Source: Flavobacterium plurextorum (GTDB lineage Bacteria; Bacteroidota; Bacteroidia; Flavobacteriales; Flavobacteriaceae). Taken from it: DNA of 64,000 bases. Location of the stretch: contig NZ_MUHD01000011.1 in assembly GCF_002217395.1 (NCBI RefSeq), forward strand, positions 1 to 64,000, written 5' to 3'. How positions within the stretch are numbered: position 1 is the stretch's first letter; every line of letters starts with the position of its first letter. The translations under genes and the position numbers were made by a program. The notes beneath the pieces were generated by a model that saw only the letters and a list, made by a program, of their open reading frames with translations, was not told where the DNA came from and did not search any database. This document shows positions 42,654 through 53,011 of this stretch, in pieces.

Positions 42654-43617
42654 AATTATTAATATTGAATTCGTCTAAATCGTAAAATATAATTTCTTTT
42701 GGAGACTGCGCTTTATTATCGTCTAAATCTTCAGCCATTTCTTTTAAATCTTCGGGAGAAATTGTCTCTGTTTTCAGCAGATCATTTTCTTGGTAATAAA
42801 CACCATTTTTGTAATTAGATTGTTTTACTCTAAAAAATATTGAACTAATCTGCTCGAAGTTTTTATCTTTTTTGAGTTCGTTGATATTCAATTTCGAACG
42901 CAAACCTAAAACCTTTTGATTCCTAATATGAATTGCCCACGAATAAATAGGAAGCGCATAATCAAGATGCAGCGGATATTTCTTTAAACTTTTAAGATAT
43001 TTCTCTGAGATTTTTCGGCTGTAAATAGAATTTAATGAATCTGGCGCTATACTTCCCATATTGTAAAACATCAAAACACCGTTATCTACATTCGGAATTT
43101 TAGTTTTCTTAAAGTACTTAACTTGATGAAGTCTGATTGTGGCCGAGAGTTTTTTCTTCGAAAGCTTTTTAATCTGCTCAATAAACTTAAGATAATCGTC
43201 TTTGCTGTTCAATGTCCAATCGCAGTCAATTTGGATTTCGGTACAATTAATTTTATTCTTGCTGTTGATTTCAGTAATTAAATGAATCGTCTTTTTTGCA
43301 AGATCTTCAACGTCTAAATACTTCTCAAGCATTACTTTATTTTGAATAAAAACAACTGGAACAATTTCAAACTCTTGCACATTTTCATAAAAATGAACTG
43401 GACTTACAGGAAATGGCTTTTGCGTTTGAGGATCAAGTCCGATGTCAAAATATCGAACATAAAGTTTATGAACCTCATTGTCTTTGAGAGCTGTCTTTTC
43501 AGTTTCTGAAAATTTTAGATTGGTTTTCCAATAATAAAAAGAAATTATTGGCTGGTCTTTTTTGCTGCACGCAGTCAGAAAAAGAAGTAACAAAACCCAA
43601 AAAAATCTTTTAACCAA
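42613..43617 (-). CDS. hypothetical lipoprotein, 334 aa
   Basis: Lipobox LTAC at about residues 14-17. The mature part has alternating beta strands and helices (HKLYVRYFDIGLD, EIVPVVFIQNKVML, CTEIQIDCDWT, LPIYSWAIHI), which suggests a TIM-barrel glycosidase-like fold, but I cannot name a family. The 41-bp overlap with the 787-aa gene argues that the two proteins work together at the membrane. Confidence 0.75.
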   Translation of the reverse strand: MVKRFFWVLLLLFLTACSKKDQPIISFYYWKTNLKFSETEKTALKDNEVHKLYVRYFDIGLDPQTQKPFPVSPVHFYENVQEFEIVPVVFIQNKVMLEKYLDVEDLAKKTIHLITEINSKNKINCTEIQIDCDWTLNSKDDYLKFIEQIKKLSKKKLSATIRLHQVKYFKKTKIPNVDNGVLMFYNMGSIAPDSLNSIYSRKISEKYLKSLKKYPLHLDYALPIYSWAIHIRNQKVLGLRSKLNINELKKDKNFEQISSIFFRVKQSNYKNGVYYQENDLLKTETISPEDLKEMAEDLDDNKAQSPKEIIFYDLDEFNINNYEKNIFKQVVSWF

Positions 43618-43789
43618 AACAAAGTGATATTATATTTAAAATCAAAAGTAAGAAATTATCTCATATCAGAGATTTTAAATTCTAAAAATTGCGAAAATAT
43701 CTACAGTTCGAAATCCTAATAAATGGCCAAAAAATTTCAATTAAAGCAAATATAATTGTTATTTTGTGCAATCAAATTTAAAAACCGCT

Positions 43790-45478
43790 ATGTTTAAAAG
43801 CAAACTCAAATATATTTCATTTTTATTGGTATTATTAATGGTGAGCTGCGCCAAAAGAGGCAATATTACTGGCGGATTAAAAGACACTCTGGCTCCTATT
43901 TTAATATCCAGCACTCCTAAAAACTTAACTACAGATTTTCAGGGAAACGAGATTACATTGGTATTTGATGAATATGTTAAATTAAAAAACCTCAACAAAC
44001 AGCTTATTATTTCTCCTCCAATGAAATATGAGCCGCAGATTACGCCTGTTGGTGTGAGTAAATTTTTAAAGATAAAACTTAGAGATACTTTACAGCCTAA
44101 TACTACTTACAGCTTAAATTTTGGACAAAGTATTACTGATAATAACGAAGGAAATCCGCTGAACCAGTTTAAATACATTTTTTCAACCGGCGCTTATATC
44201 GATTCTCTTACTCTTGGCGGAAAAATTAAAGATGCATACGCAAAAAACGTAGACAATTTTGTTTCTGTAATGCTTTATGAAGCAAACGACAAATACAAAG
44301 ATTCTGTTATTTACAAAGAATTTCCGCGATACATTACCAATACTTTAGACAGTATGAGAACTTTTAAATTTGAAAATTTAAAAGCTGGGAAATACTTGTT
44401 AGTTGCTCTAAAAGATAAAGGAAGCAATAATAAATTTAATCCAAAAGACGATAAAATTGGATTTATAAAACATTTTATTACGGTACCTAATGATACCATT
44501 TTTGAGTTAGATTTATTTAAAGAAACACTGCCTTTAAAAGCATTCAAACCAATTCAGGTTTCAGGAAACAGATTACTTCTTCCGTATGAAGGAACACAGA
44601 ATTTCAAAAACTCGAAACCAAAAATTGTACTAAAAAACAACGGACAGGTACTCGAAACTATCGTAACACAATTTCCTAAAAAAGATTCGCTGCAAATTTG
44701 GTATAAACCTTTAAAAGCTGATTCATTGTCATTGGAAGTGAGTAACGACAAGTACAATAAAAAATTCACTTTTAAGATTAAGGATCAGAAAAAAGACACT
44801 TTAAATATTAAAGCTGTTCAAAACGGCGTGCTTAATTTCAGAGAAAAATTCACGTTAGAAACTGAAACTCCACTGGTAAAATTTGACAAAACAAAAATTA
44901 GACTCGTAAATAAAGATTCTACTGCGGTTGATTTTACTACAGAATACGACGAGTTCGAACAGAAATTGTACGTTGATTTCAAAAAAGAGCCTCTGCAAAA
45001 ATATAATTTCACATTTTTCCCTGGCGCGTTAACTGATTTCTACGACAAAACAAATGATACGTTATCGTATAAGTTAACTACAAAGGAATTTGAAGATTAT
45101 GGTAATCTGGTTTTGAATTTACAAAACGTAAAACGCTTTCCTATAATTGTTGAAATCACCAATAAAAAAGGCGATAATGTATATGCTTCTGAATATTCTG
45201 AGGGCAAAACAAAAATTGAATTCAACTTACTGCTTCCAGAAGAATTTACGGTTCGAATTATCTATGATGATAATAAAAATAAGATGTACGACACGGGTAG
45301 TTTCTTAAACAAAACGTATGCTGAAGAGGTATTTTATTATCAAAAAGGCGTAGATGTTCGATCGAATTGGGATGTTGATCAGTCGATTGATTTAAATATT
45401 CCTTATAATCCTGAAGTCGAGAAAAAAGACGATGATTTAAAGAGAAAGAAGGAAGAGAAAAAACGGAAAGCTTTTTAA
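43790..45478 (+). CDS. Ig-like (Big_5) domain lipoprotein, 562 aa
   Basis: Lipobox VSC at the N-terminus (LLVLLMVSCAKRG). It contains an N-terminal Ig-like Big_5 domain (LAPILISSTPKNLTTDFQG, then TLVFDEYVKLKNLNKQLIISP), followed by further beta domains and a highly charged C-terminus (EKKDDDLKRKKEEKKRK). I place the start at the ATG at 43790 because the frame upstream opens with a GTG that gives no better signal peptide. It is probably a cell-surface lipoprotein of unknown role. Confidence 0.82.
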   Translation: MFKSKLKYISFLLVLLMVSCAKRGNITGGLKDTLAPILISSTPKNLTTDFQGNEITLVFDEYVKLKNLNKQLIISPPMKYEPQITPVGVSKFLKIKLRDTLQPNTTYSLNFGQSITDNNEGNPLNQFKYIFSTGAYIDSLTLGGKIKDAYAKNVDNFVSVMLYEANDKYKDSVIYKEFPRYITNTLDSMRTFKFENLKAGKYLLVALKDKGSNNKFNPKDDKIGFIKHFITVPNDTIFELDLFKETLPLKAFKPIQVSGNRLLLPYEGTQNFKNSKPKIVLKNNGQVLETIVTQFPKKDSLQIWYKPLKADSLSLEVSNDKYNKKFTFKIKDQKKDTLNIKAVQNGVLNFREKFTLETETPLVKFDKTKIRLVNKDSTAVDFTTEYDEFEQKLYVDFKKEPLQKYNFTFFPGALTDFYDKTNDTLSYKLTTKEFEDYGNLVLNLQNVKRFPIIVEITNKKGDNVYASEYSEGKTKIEFNLLLPEEFTVRIIYDDNKNKMYDTGSFLNKTYAEEVFYYQKGVDVRSNWDVDQSIDLNIPYNPEVEKKDDDLKRKKEEKKRKAF

Positions 45479-45499
45479 ATCTTAATTCAATCGCATAAA

Positions 45500-45934
45500 A
45501 TGGATGCTGAATTAATTGAAAGTAAAAACTGGTTTCAATCAAACTGGAAATGGATTATTCCTTTAGTCCTTTCATTGGTTTTAATCTCCGGCTATTTATT
45601 CTCGAGCTCCGACGAAAACATAATGGATTTTGCTCAAGCCTATAATGATACTGCATTGTATGAAAAGGCGATAGAAAAAGCCAATTCAAACAAAAGAATC
45701 TTAGAAACTGTTGGAGAAATTCAGCCAATCGACAAATTAGCGATTTTAGAAGGCAACACGATTTATGCTGACAACAATACTTCGGTTGTATTATCGATTA
45801 GAATTAAAGGCACAAAAAGCAATGGTAAATTAGATATTACAGCTAAAAAATTGGGTTCAGAATGGGAATATAAAAAAATTCTTGTTCGCTGTAAAAATCC
45901 AAAAGAAGAGATTACAGTTGTAGATTCCAATTAA
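45500..45934 (+). CDS. Coa1-like (cytochrome oxidase assembly factor family) membrane protein, 144 aa
   Basis: One membrane helix (about residues 18-34, WIIPLVLSLVLISGYLF), then a soluble domain with ALYEKAIEKANSNKRILETVG and DKLAILEGNTIYADN, the pattern of the Coa1 family. Mitochondrial relatives help cytochrome c oxidase assembly; the bacterial role is not established. It starts 21 bp after the previous gene. Confidence 0.75.
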   Translation: MDAELIESKNWFQSNWKWIIPLVLSLVLISGYLFSSSDENIMDFAQAYNDTALYEKAIEKANSNKRILETVGEIQPIDKLAILEGNTIYADNNTSVVLSIRIKGTKSNGKLDITAKKLGSEWEYKKILVRCKNPKEEITVVDSN

Positions 45935-45947
45935 AACATCTTGTTTC

Positions 45948-46718
45948 TTAGTCCAAATTGATTTTAAAACTGTCTTTATCGTTTAAAAAAGCGAACTTTT
46001 TTCGAGCTTCCAGCATTACATTTTTATCTAGTTCAAGTACAAAAACATCTTCTGTTTCCTGTGGTTCTAAAATATAGTTCCCTAAAAAATCTATTGCCTG
46101 CGAATGTCCAATATGCTCAAAATTATTGGCATCAAGTCCAATTCTGTTTACTCCAATAACATAACTTAAATTTTCGATGGCACGTGCTTTAAGCAAAGTG
46201 TCCCAAGCATTTGTGCGTACTTTTGGCCAATTGGCAACATACAAAAGCAAATCATAATTTTCGACATTTCTAACAAACACTGGAAATCTCAAATCATAAC
46301 AAACCTGCAGGCAAATTTTCCAATCGAGATAATCAACTATTACTTTTTGAGTTCCTGCTGTATAAAATTCCTCTTCGCCAGCTAATGTAAATAAATGTCG
46401 TTTGTCATAAAACTGAGTTTCACCTGACGGAAAAACAAACAGCATTCGGTTATAATACTTTTCATTTTCAACAATAACCAAACTTCCTGCAACGGCACTG
46501 TTTCTTGCTTTTGCCATAGCTTTCATCCACAACACGGTTTCTCCCTGCATAGTTTCGGCAACTACAGAAGGATTCATGGTAAAACCAGTTGAAAACATTT
46601 CTGGGAGAACAATAAGATTTACTTCAGAATCGAGCTGATTTATTTTCACTTCAAAGCGTTTTCTGTTTTCAGAAGCATTTTCCCAATAAAGGTCGGATTG
46701 AATTAGTGCTGTTTTCAT
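45948..46718 (-). CDS. nitrilase-family amidohydrolase (omega-amidase-like)
   Basis: Carbon-nitrogen hydrolase of 256 aa with the Glu-Lys-Cys triad visible as LIVLPEMFSTGF (Glu), YDKRHLFTLAGE (Lys) and LQVCYDLRFPVF (Cys). The NWPKVRTNAWDTLLKARAIEN segment is typical of YafV/omega-amidase enzymes, which hydrolyse 2-oxoglutaramate. It stands alone, convergent with the Coa1-like gene. Confidence 0.88.
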   Translation of the reverse strand: MKTALIQSDLYWENASENRKRFEVKINQLDSEVNLIVLPEMFSTGFTMNPSVVAETMQGETVLWMKAMAKARNSAVAGSLVIVENEKYYNRMLFVFPSGETQFYDKRHLFTLAGEEEFYTAGTQKVIVDYLDWKICLQVCYDLRFPVFVRNVENYDLLLYVANWPKVRTNAWDTLLKARAIENLSYVIGVNRIGLDANNFEHIGHSQAIDFLGNYILEPQETEDVFVLELDKNVMLEARKKFAFLNDKDSFKINLD

Positions 46719-46846
46719 ACTTCAAAAATACGAATTTTCAGCTAAATTTTTTTTGCATCTAAAAAAGTTGCCGCTGCAAAATTTTCTCAAAGAGCCTTTT
46801 AAAACTGCACTTTTTTTGGAAAACAAAAATACATCAGCAAAAAAAT

Positions 46847-46883
46847 ATGCAAAAAAAATGCATTTCTTGCAAAAAAAATGCAA
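46847..46883. promoter_or_regulatory. two adjacent TGCA-N7-TGCA palindromes at the SusC promoter
   Basis: ATGCA-A7-TGCAT (46847-46863) and TTGCA-A7-TGCAA (46867-46883), with centres 20 bp apart (two helical turns). The second is 18 bp upstream of the -7 box, like the palindrome at the GH20 promoter. This is a candidate operator for the DeoR-type regulator. Confidence 0.6.
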
Positions 46884-46901
46884 ATGTGAAAAATAAATAT
46901 A

Positions 46902-46909
46902 TATATTTG
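46902..46909 (+). promoter_or_regulatory. -7 element of the susC promoter
   Basis: TATATTTG, an exact TAnnTTTG match, 44 bp upstream of the susC-type ATG. Confidence 0.65.
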
Positions 46910-46952
46910 ATCGCCAATAAAAACCAAAAAAAAACATGAAAACCAAAAAATT

Positions 46953-49900
46953 ATGAAAACAAAGTTAATTTCATTAGTGTTTATTGGGGGGGTAATCTTC
47001 TCAGCAAATGCGAAAGAGACTGCAATTAAAAAACATCTTTTTGAGCAAAAAAGCAGTCAGGTTGAAATTTCGGGCCAAGTGATTGGTCAGGATGACGGAA
47101 TGCCAATTGCGGGAGCGACAATTTATGCTAAAAGCAACAAAAAAAATGCATCTATTACTGATGAAACAGGAAAGTTCAAATTAAATGTTCCAGAAAACGA
47201 GACTCATATCATTGTTTCCTATATGGGTTACGCAACTTTAGAATATGAATTAAGTGCCGTTAAAGATTTAGTTATACGCTTAAAACCTGCAGAAAATGTT
47301 TTAGATCAGGTTTTAGTAACTGCATTAGGAGTTAAAAAAAGCAGTAAAGCGGTTGCTTACGCTGTGACTGAATTAAAAGGTACTGAGTTTACAAAGGCTA
47401 AAGAAACTAATATCTCAAATGCTTTAGTAGGGAAAATTGCTGGTGTAAACGTAAGCAGCACAGCAACTGGACCAAACGGTTCGACAAGAGTTGTTATTAG
47501 AGGAAATGGTTCCTTAAACGGAAACAACCAGCCAATGTATGTGGTTAACGACTTACCTATTGACAACACACAGCTTAATTTACCTGGAATTGGAAATGGT
47601 GCAGGACAAACTAGAATTAATGTTGACCGAGGTGACGGAACTGCTGTTATAAATCCTGATGATATTAAAACCATTACGGTTCTTAAAGGTGGAACAGCTG
47701 CAGCATTGTATGGTGCAAATGCTGCAAATGGTGTCATCTTGATTCAAACAAAAAGAGGTTCAATTCAAAAGGGAATTGGAGTTGAGTATAACACCTCTTT
47801 TACTTTTGAAACTCCATCAATCATACCAGATTGGCAATACGAATACGGATCTGGAGATGCCAATAAAAAACCAACTACTAAGGCAGAAGCAATAAATTAT
47901 GGCCGCTGGTCTTGGGGTGCAAAAATGGACGGAACCGATGTTATTCAATTTGACGGAGTGAAAAGACCATACAGCCCTCAGAAAAACAATATTAAAAATT
48001 TCTACGAAACTGGAACAACTTTTATCAATTCGATCGCTTTATCCGGCGGAACTGAAAAAGCAACAGGACGTCTTTCGTTCTCGAATATGGACAATCAATC
48101 TGTTGTGCCAAACTCTGGTTTTAATCGCAAAAGCATAAATATTGCGAGCAACGTGAACTTAACTGATTGGTTGAAATTTGATGTAGTAGCGCAATATAAT
48201 TTAGAAAAAAACAATAATAGAGTTACCGTTTCAGATGCTGAAGCAAACCCTAACTGGGGAACTTATATGATTGCCAACACAGTTGATATTAGAAATCTTG
48301 CCCCAGGTTATGATGAAAACGGCGTTGAAGAAGCTTGGAACCCAGTAGCAATTGCTACAAACCCTTATTTTGTTGTTAATAAAATAAAAAACAGCGATAC
48401 TAAAAACCGTTTTATCGGTATGCTGAATGTAAAATTGAATTTTACACCTGAATTATTCCTTCAAGGTAGAATTGGTCAAGATTTTACAAACTATGATTTC
48501 TTTGGTTACATTCCAAAAACAACTTTAAACAATCCAGTTGGATATGCGCAAGGTTCAAAAATGAAATTATCGAACTTAAACTCTGAAGCTATTCTTAATT
48601 ATACTAAGAAAAATATTTACGGTAATTTCTCTTTAAATGCATTAGCAGGTGTAAACTCTCGTACTACTTTGAGAGACGAAACAAGAATTGAAGGTTCTGG
48701 TTTTGTATTGGATGATTTTTACGCACTTAGCAACTTAGGTACAATCACTTACAGTTATCCTTACGGAAAAACAAAAACAAACTCTGTTTATGGCGCTGTA
48801 GATTTAGATTATAAAAATGTTGTATTTTTAAACTTTACAGGTCGTCAAGATTGGTTCTCAACACTTTCACAAGACAACAACTCTGTGTTTTATCCATCGG
48901 TTGGAACAAGTATTATAGTTTCTGATATTGTAAAAATGCCTGAATTTATTTCATTTGCAAAACTTAGAAGTTCATGGGCTCAAGTTGGAGGTGCAACACC
49001 AGATCCTTATGCATTAAACCAATCTTACTCAATGGTTCAAGGCGGACATAATGGCGAACAATTGCAAACGCCAACAAGCAACAGAGTTCCAAATTCAACT
49101 TTAAGTCCATTAACTTCTACAACAATTGAGGTTGGAACTGATTTAGGATTTTTCAACAATCGCTTAAATCTAGATTTTGCATGGTACAATCGCTCAACTA
49201 CAAATGATATTGTTGAAACTACAATTTCAACAGCTTCAGGCGCAAACAGTGCTTTGTTAAACCTTGGAAAAATGAGAAATAAAGGAATTGAATTTTTAGT
49301 GAGCGGTAAAATCATCAACTCACGTAATTTTTCATGGGATGCAAGTTTCAACGGTTCTTACAATGAAAACAAAGTTGAAGCGCTTACAGATGGACTAAAC
49401 TCTATAACGATGGCAACTTCTGTAAACGGTTACGCAACTATTACAAGTGACGTGGGACATCCTTACAGCACAATAAAAGGATACAGACCTCTTAAAGATG
49501 CTAAAGGAAATACAGTTTATACGCTAAGCGGAGGTTCTGCAGCAATCGCAAGAGGACCGCTGGAAATATTAGGAGAAGGTGTACATCCTTGGACAGCTGG
49601 TATTACCAATGAATTCAAATACAAAAACGTATCATTCAGCTTTTTAATTGACGGTAAATTTGGCGGTAGTTTATACTCAGGAACTGATTTGTACGGAACA
49701 CGTATGGGATTAACTAAGTTGACTCTTGAAGGTCGTGAAAACGGACTGCCTATTAAAGGTGTTGACACAAACGGAAATCCTGTTGATATGGTTATCGCTC
49801 CAGAAAACCTAAGATATTATTATGATGGTTTAAAAAGTATTTCATCAACATTTATCTATGATGCAAGCTTCATAAAACTACGTCAAATAATATTGGGCTA

Positions 49901-50108
49901 CACATTACCAGTTGATAAAATAAGAGGTTTATCAAAACTTCAAGGAGCTTCGATCTCATTTATTGCAAGAAACCTATTCATTCTTTACAAGAAAACACCA
50001 AACGTAGATCCTGAATCTGTATTCAGTGCAGGAAATGCACAAGGTGTAGAGCAATTTGGAGTGCCAAAAACCAGAAGTTTCGGTTTAAGTTTAAATATCA
50101 AATTTTAA
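46953..50108 (+). CDS. SusC/RagA-type TonB-linked outer membrane protein
   Basis: 1051 aa. Signal peptide (SANAK), then a carboxypeptidase-D-like regulatory domain (ISGQVIGQDDGMPIAGATIY), a TonB-box-like segment (DQVLVTALGV), plug domain (NALVGKIAGVNVSS, RGNGSLNGNNQPMYVV) and a C-terminal beta barrel ending NIKF. It imports large ligands together with the SusD partner 34 bp downstream. The ligand is not readable, but downstream genes point to an amino-sugar acid or D-amino-acid compound. Confidence 0.96.
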   Translation: MKTKLISLVFIGGVIFSANAKETAIKKHLFEQKSSQVEISGQVIGQDDGMPIAGATIYAKSNKKNASITDETGKFKLNVPENETHIIVSYMGYATLEYELSAVKDLVIRLKPAENVLDQVLVTALGVKKSSKAVAYAVTELKGTEFTKAKETNISNALVGKIAGVNVSSTATGPNGSTRVVIRGNGSLNGNNQPMYVVNDLPIDNTQLNLPGIGNGAGQTRINVDRGDGTAVINPDDIKTITVLKGGTAAALYGANAANGVILIQTKRGSIQKGIGVEYNTSFTFETPSIIPDWQYEYGSGDANKKPTTKAEAINYGRWSWGAKMDGTDVIQFDGVKRPYSPQKNNIKNFYETGTTFINSIALSGGTEKATGRLSFSNMDNQSVVPNSGFNRKSINIASNVNLTDWLKFDVVAQYNLEKNNNRVTVSDAEANPNWGTYMIANTVDIRNLAPGYDENGVEEAWNPVAIATNPYFVVNKIKNSDTKNRFIGMLNVKLNFTPELFLQGRIGQDFTNYDFFGYIPKTTLNNPVGYAQGSKMKLSNLNSEAILNYTKKNIYGNFSLNALAGVNSRTTLRDETRIEGSGFVLDDFYALSNLGTITYSYPYGKTKTNSVYGAVDLDYKNVVFLNFTGRQDWFSTLSQDNNSVFYPSVGTSIIVSDIVKMPEFISFAKLRSSWAQVGGATPDPYALNQSYSMVQGGHNGEQLQTPTSNRVPNSTLSPLTSTTIEVGTDLGFFNNRLNLDFAWYNRSTTNDIVETTISTASGANSALLNLGKMRNKGIEFLVSGKIINSRNFSWDASFNGSYNENKVEALTDGLNSITMATSVNGYATITSDVGHPYSTIKGYRPLKDAKGNTVYTLSGGSAAIARGPLEILGEGVHPWTAGITNEFKYKNVSFSFLIDGKFGGSLYSGTDLYGTRMGLTKLTLEGRENGLPIKGVDTNGNPVDMVIAPENLRYYYDGLKSISSTFIYDASFIKLRQIILGYTLPVDKIRGLSKLQGASISFIARNLFILYKKTPNVDPESVFSAGNAQGVEQFGVPKTRSFGLSLNIKF

Positions 50109-50142
50109 ACTCATTTTATCTCTAATTTTTAAATTAAAAGAC

Positions 50143-51672
50143 ATGAAAAAGATAACCCTTTTATATATAGCAGGTATCCTTTTAGGAAGCATGACAGCCT
50201 GTACGGAAGATTTTGAAGAAATCAATTCCAACCCAAATGCAGTTGAAAAACCAAATCCGAATTTTATTTTCAGCAGAGCACAGCTGGACGGCTTGGCAAA
50301 CAACTATTTTTTCACCAATATACTTCAATGCGGCGGAATGCTGCAGCATTATGCTACTTACAAAGAAGCTTCGGGCGTTGGAGACAAATATTTGAATAAT
50401 GAAGTTTATTACTCTGCTTATTTCAACCAAGCCTATCCTACGGCATTAAACGAAACAGAAATTGTAATTAATACCGTAAAAAGCAATCCGAACGACAGTA
50501 ATAAACTTAATATTGCTAGAATCTGGAAAGCCTTTTTATATCATAAAATTACCGATTTGTACGGAGACGTTCCGTATACAGAAGCCGCAAAAGCAAATAG
50601 TGCAAATGTTTTTCTTCCAAAATATGATTCACAAGAATTCATATACAAAGATTTATTGAAAGAACTTGAGGAAGCTGCCATTGCATTAGATCCTGCGAAA
50701 CCAAGTTTTGGCAAAGCCGATTTTATTTACGCTGGAGATGTAGCAAAATGGAAAAAATTCTCTTATTCATTAATGCTTCGTTTAGGATTAAGATTATCGA
50801 AAGTTGACCCTGCTTTATCAAAAACTTGGGTAACAAAAGCAATCGCTGGAGGAGTAATTTTAAATAGCGGCGATAACGCAATTATGACCTATAAAGATGG
50901 GCCAAACAACTTTAACCGAAATCCGGTTGGTTTTGACTCTAGAAGTGAAGATTACTCAAATGGATCATACGGAAAAACAAATCGTGAAGGTGGTAAACTT
51001 GCTAAAACATTTATTGATTTACTAAAAAACACTGCCGATCCTAGAATTAGTGTTTACTCTGGAGTATGGCAGGGAACTGTACAAAATACAAGTGCGGCGG
51101 TACAAAAAGGGTTTCCTAACGGAATAAAAACTGCTCCATCACCAGAAGAACAACAAACTTATTCTGAACCAAATCAAAATACTATTTTAAGATTTGATGC
51201 GCCACTTGTACTTATAAGCAATGCCGAAACAAACTTGTATTTAGCAGAAGCTGCAGCAAGAGGATGGTATACTACTGAAACAGATAAAGATTTATATGAA
51301 AAAGGTGTAAAAGCATCTTTCTTAAACATGGGAGTTTATGGCACCTCTTACGCAATTGCAGATGCCACACCTTATTTAACTGCAAATCCCTATAACGCGT
51401 CAGGATCATTTGAAGCAAAAATGAATCAAATTCATACTCAAATTTACATTGCTTTGTTTGTTGACGAACAGGAAATTTATGCCAACTGGAGAAGAACAGG
51501 ATATCCTGTTTTGGTTCCTGTAAACTATCCAGGAAACGTTACAAATGGCACAATTCCAAGACGTATAAAATACCCAACAGGCGAATATTCAGTGAATTCG
51601 ACTAACTTAGCAGAAGCGGTTAAGCGACAAGGAGCAGATACTTTCACAACAAAAATCTGGTGGGATAAATAA
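50143..51672 (+). CDS. SusD/RagB-type surface lipoprotein
   Basis: 509 aa, of the SusD-like_2 group. Lipobox TACTEDFEEINSNPN at the N-terminus places the lipidated Cys near residue 20. The protein is helical with TPR-like segments and conserved EAAARGWY near the centre. It forms the lid of the SusC barrel. It is followed 15 bp later by the GntP-type permease, so outer- and inner-membrane uptake are encoded together. Confidence 0.95.
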   Translation: MKKITLLYIAGILLGSMTACTEDFEEINSNPNAVEKPNPNFIFSRAQLDGLANNYFFTNILQCGGMLQHYATYKEASGVGDKYLNNEVYYSAYFNQAYPTALNETEIVINTVKSNPNDSNKLNIARIWKAFLYHKITDLYGDVPYTEAAKANSANVFLPKYDSQEFIYKDLLKELEEAAIALDPAKPSFGKADFIYAGDVAKWKKFSYSLMLRLGLRLSKVDPALSKTWVTKAIAGGVILNSGDNAIMTYKDGPNNFNRNPVGFDSRSEDYSNGSYGKTNREGGKLAKTFIDLLKNTADPRISVYSGVWQGTVQNTSAAVQKGFPNGIKTAPSPEEQQTYSEPNQNTILRFDAPLVLISNAETNLYLAEAAARGWYTTETDKDLYEKGVKASFLNMGVYGTSYAIADATPYLTANPYNASGSFEAKMNQIHTQIYIALFVDEQEIYANWRRTGYPVLVPVNYPGNVTNGTIPRRIKYPTGEYSVNSTNLAEAVKRQGADTFTTKIWWDK

Positions 51673-51687
51673 AAACACAATTCATAA

Positions 51688-53007
51688 ATGAGCATTTTAA
51701 TTCTTACGGCATGCATTGCATTTTTAATCATTCAAATTGCTTGGTTTAAAATCAATCCGTTTATTGCTTTTATAATAACAGCTTTATTAGCAGGTCTTTT
51801 TTTAGGCCTGCCAATAAACACATTGTCACAAACAGTACAAAAAGGTTTAGGCGAAATGCTGGGTTCAATCACATTGATTATTGTGTTTGGAACCTGTATT
51901 GGAAAACTAACCGTTTCATCAGGAGCGGCCAATGTTATTGCCAAAACAGTTATGGGATGGACAGGCAAAAAATACGTACGTTTAGGCTTAATGATTACAG
52001 GTTTTATTGTTGGGATACCTCTATTTTATAGTGTTGGATTTGTTTTGTTAGTACCTCTAATCTTTTCAGTAGCCCATCAATTTAAATTGTCAAAAGTATA
52101 TCTGGGAATCCCTATGCTTGCGTCGCTTTCAGTAGCACACGGTTTTTTGCCCCCACATCCTTCTCCAATGGCGTTAAGCAGTATTTTAAATGCTGACATT
52201 GGACTTGTTTTGATTTACGGAATAATAATAGCGATTCCAACTATTTTTATTGCGGGTTTATTGTTTTCTAATTTGCTTAAAAACATCAAAACCGAATCTG
52301 ATCACGAAATTATAAATGTTGAAGAAGTTGCCAATCAAGGCAGACTTCCAAGCTTTTCTCTTAGTTTATTTTCTGCTTTATTTCCTGTTTTCGGATTAAC
52401 GGTTACTTCTTTACTGCCGTTAATTTCAACAAATGAAAACTTAGTAAACATTTGCAAAACAATAGGAGAACCAAGCATGATTATGCTGATATCACTGCTT
52501 CTTTGCACCTATACATTAGGAATTAGAATGAACCGAAGCCTTGTATCTGTAATGGATGATTATGCCATTGCCATAAAAGATGTCGCTTTGATCGTTTTAA
52601 TCGTAGGCGGCGCCGGAAGTTTAAAAGAAGTTATGATTGTAAGCGGTGTAAACGACACTATTGTTGCTGCTTTAACACAAATAAACATTCATCCGTATTT
52701 ATTGGCTTGGATAATGGCCGCGATCATTCGCGTTTGTGTTGGCTCTGCAACCGCTGCCGGATTAATGACAGCCAGCGTTTTACTTCCTTTACTGGAGCTT
52801 AATGGATTAGATCCAAACTTACTGGTTTTATCAGTTGGCGCAGGAAGTTTGATGTGCTCGCATGTAAACGATCCAAGTTTTTGGATGTTCAAAGAATATT
52901 TTAATATCAGCCTGAAAGATACTTTTAAATCATGGACAGTCATGGAATCATTAGTATCTGTTTTAGGAATCATTTTCGTTTTTATTTTAAACTCTATAAT
53001 ACATTAA
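51688..53007 (+). CDS. GntP-family (gluconate / D-serine type) permease
   Basis: 439-aa inner-membrane protein with about 12 hydrophobic segments. Family features are the N-terminal FKINPFIAFIITALLAGLF, the HGFLPPHPSP loop and the late SVGAGSLMCSHVNDPSFW. GntP members carry gluconate and other sugar acids or, in the DsdX branch, D-serine. The downstream genes fit a sugar-acid or D-amino-acid substrate. It ends 4 bp before the RidA gene. Confidence 0.92.
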   Translation: MSILILTACIAFLIIQIAWFKINPFIAFIITALLAGLFLGLPINTLSQTVQKGLGEMLGSITLIIVFGTCIGKLTVSSGAANVIAKTVMGWTGKKYVRLGLMITGFIVGIPLFYSVGFVLLVPLIFSVAHQFKLSKVYLGIPMLASLSVAHGFLPPHPSPMALSSILNADIGLVLIYGIIIAIPTIFIAGLLFSNLLKNIKTESDHEIINVEEVANQGRLPSFSLSLFSALFPVFGLTVTSLLPLISTNENLVNICKTIGEPSMIMLISLLLCTYTLGIRMNRSLVSVMDDYAIAIKDVALIVLIVGGAGSLKEVMIVSGVNDTIVAALTQINIHPYLLAWIMAAIIRVCVGSATAAGLMTASVLLPLLELNGLDPNLLVLSVGAGSLMCSHVNDPSFWMFKEYFNISLKDTFKSWTVMESLVSVLGIIFVFILNSIIH

Positions 53008-53011
53008 TATC

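Noticed and set aside
47357..47737. 126-codon frame antisense to the SusC-type gene
   Set aside because: Fully inside the plug-domain coding region and without recognisable features.
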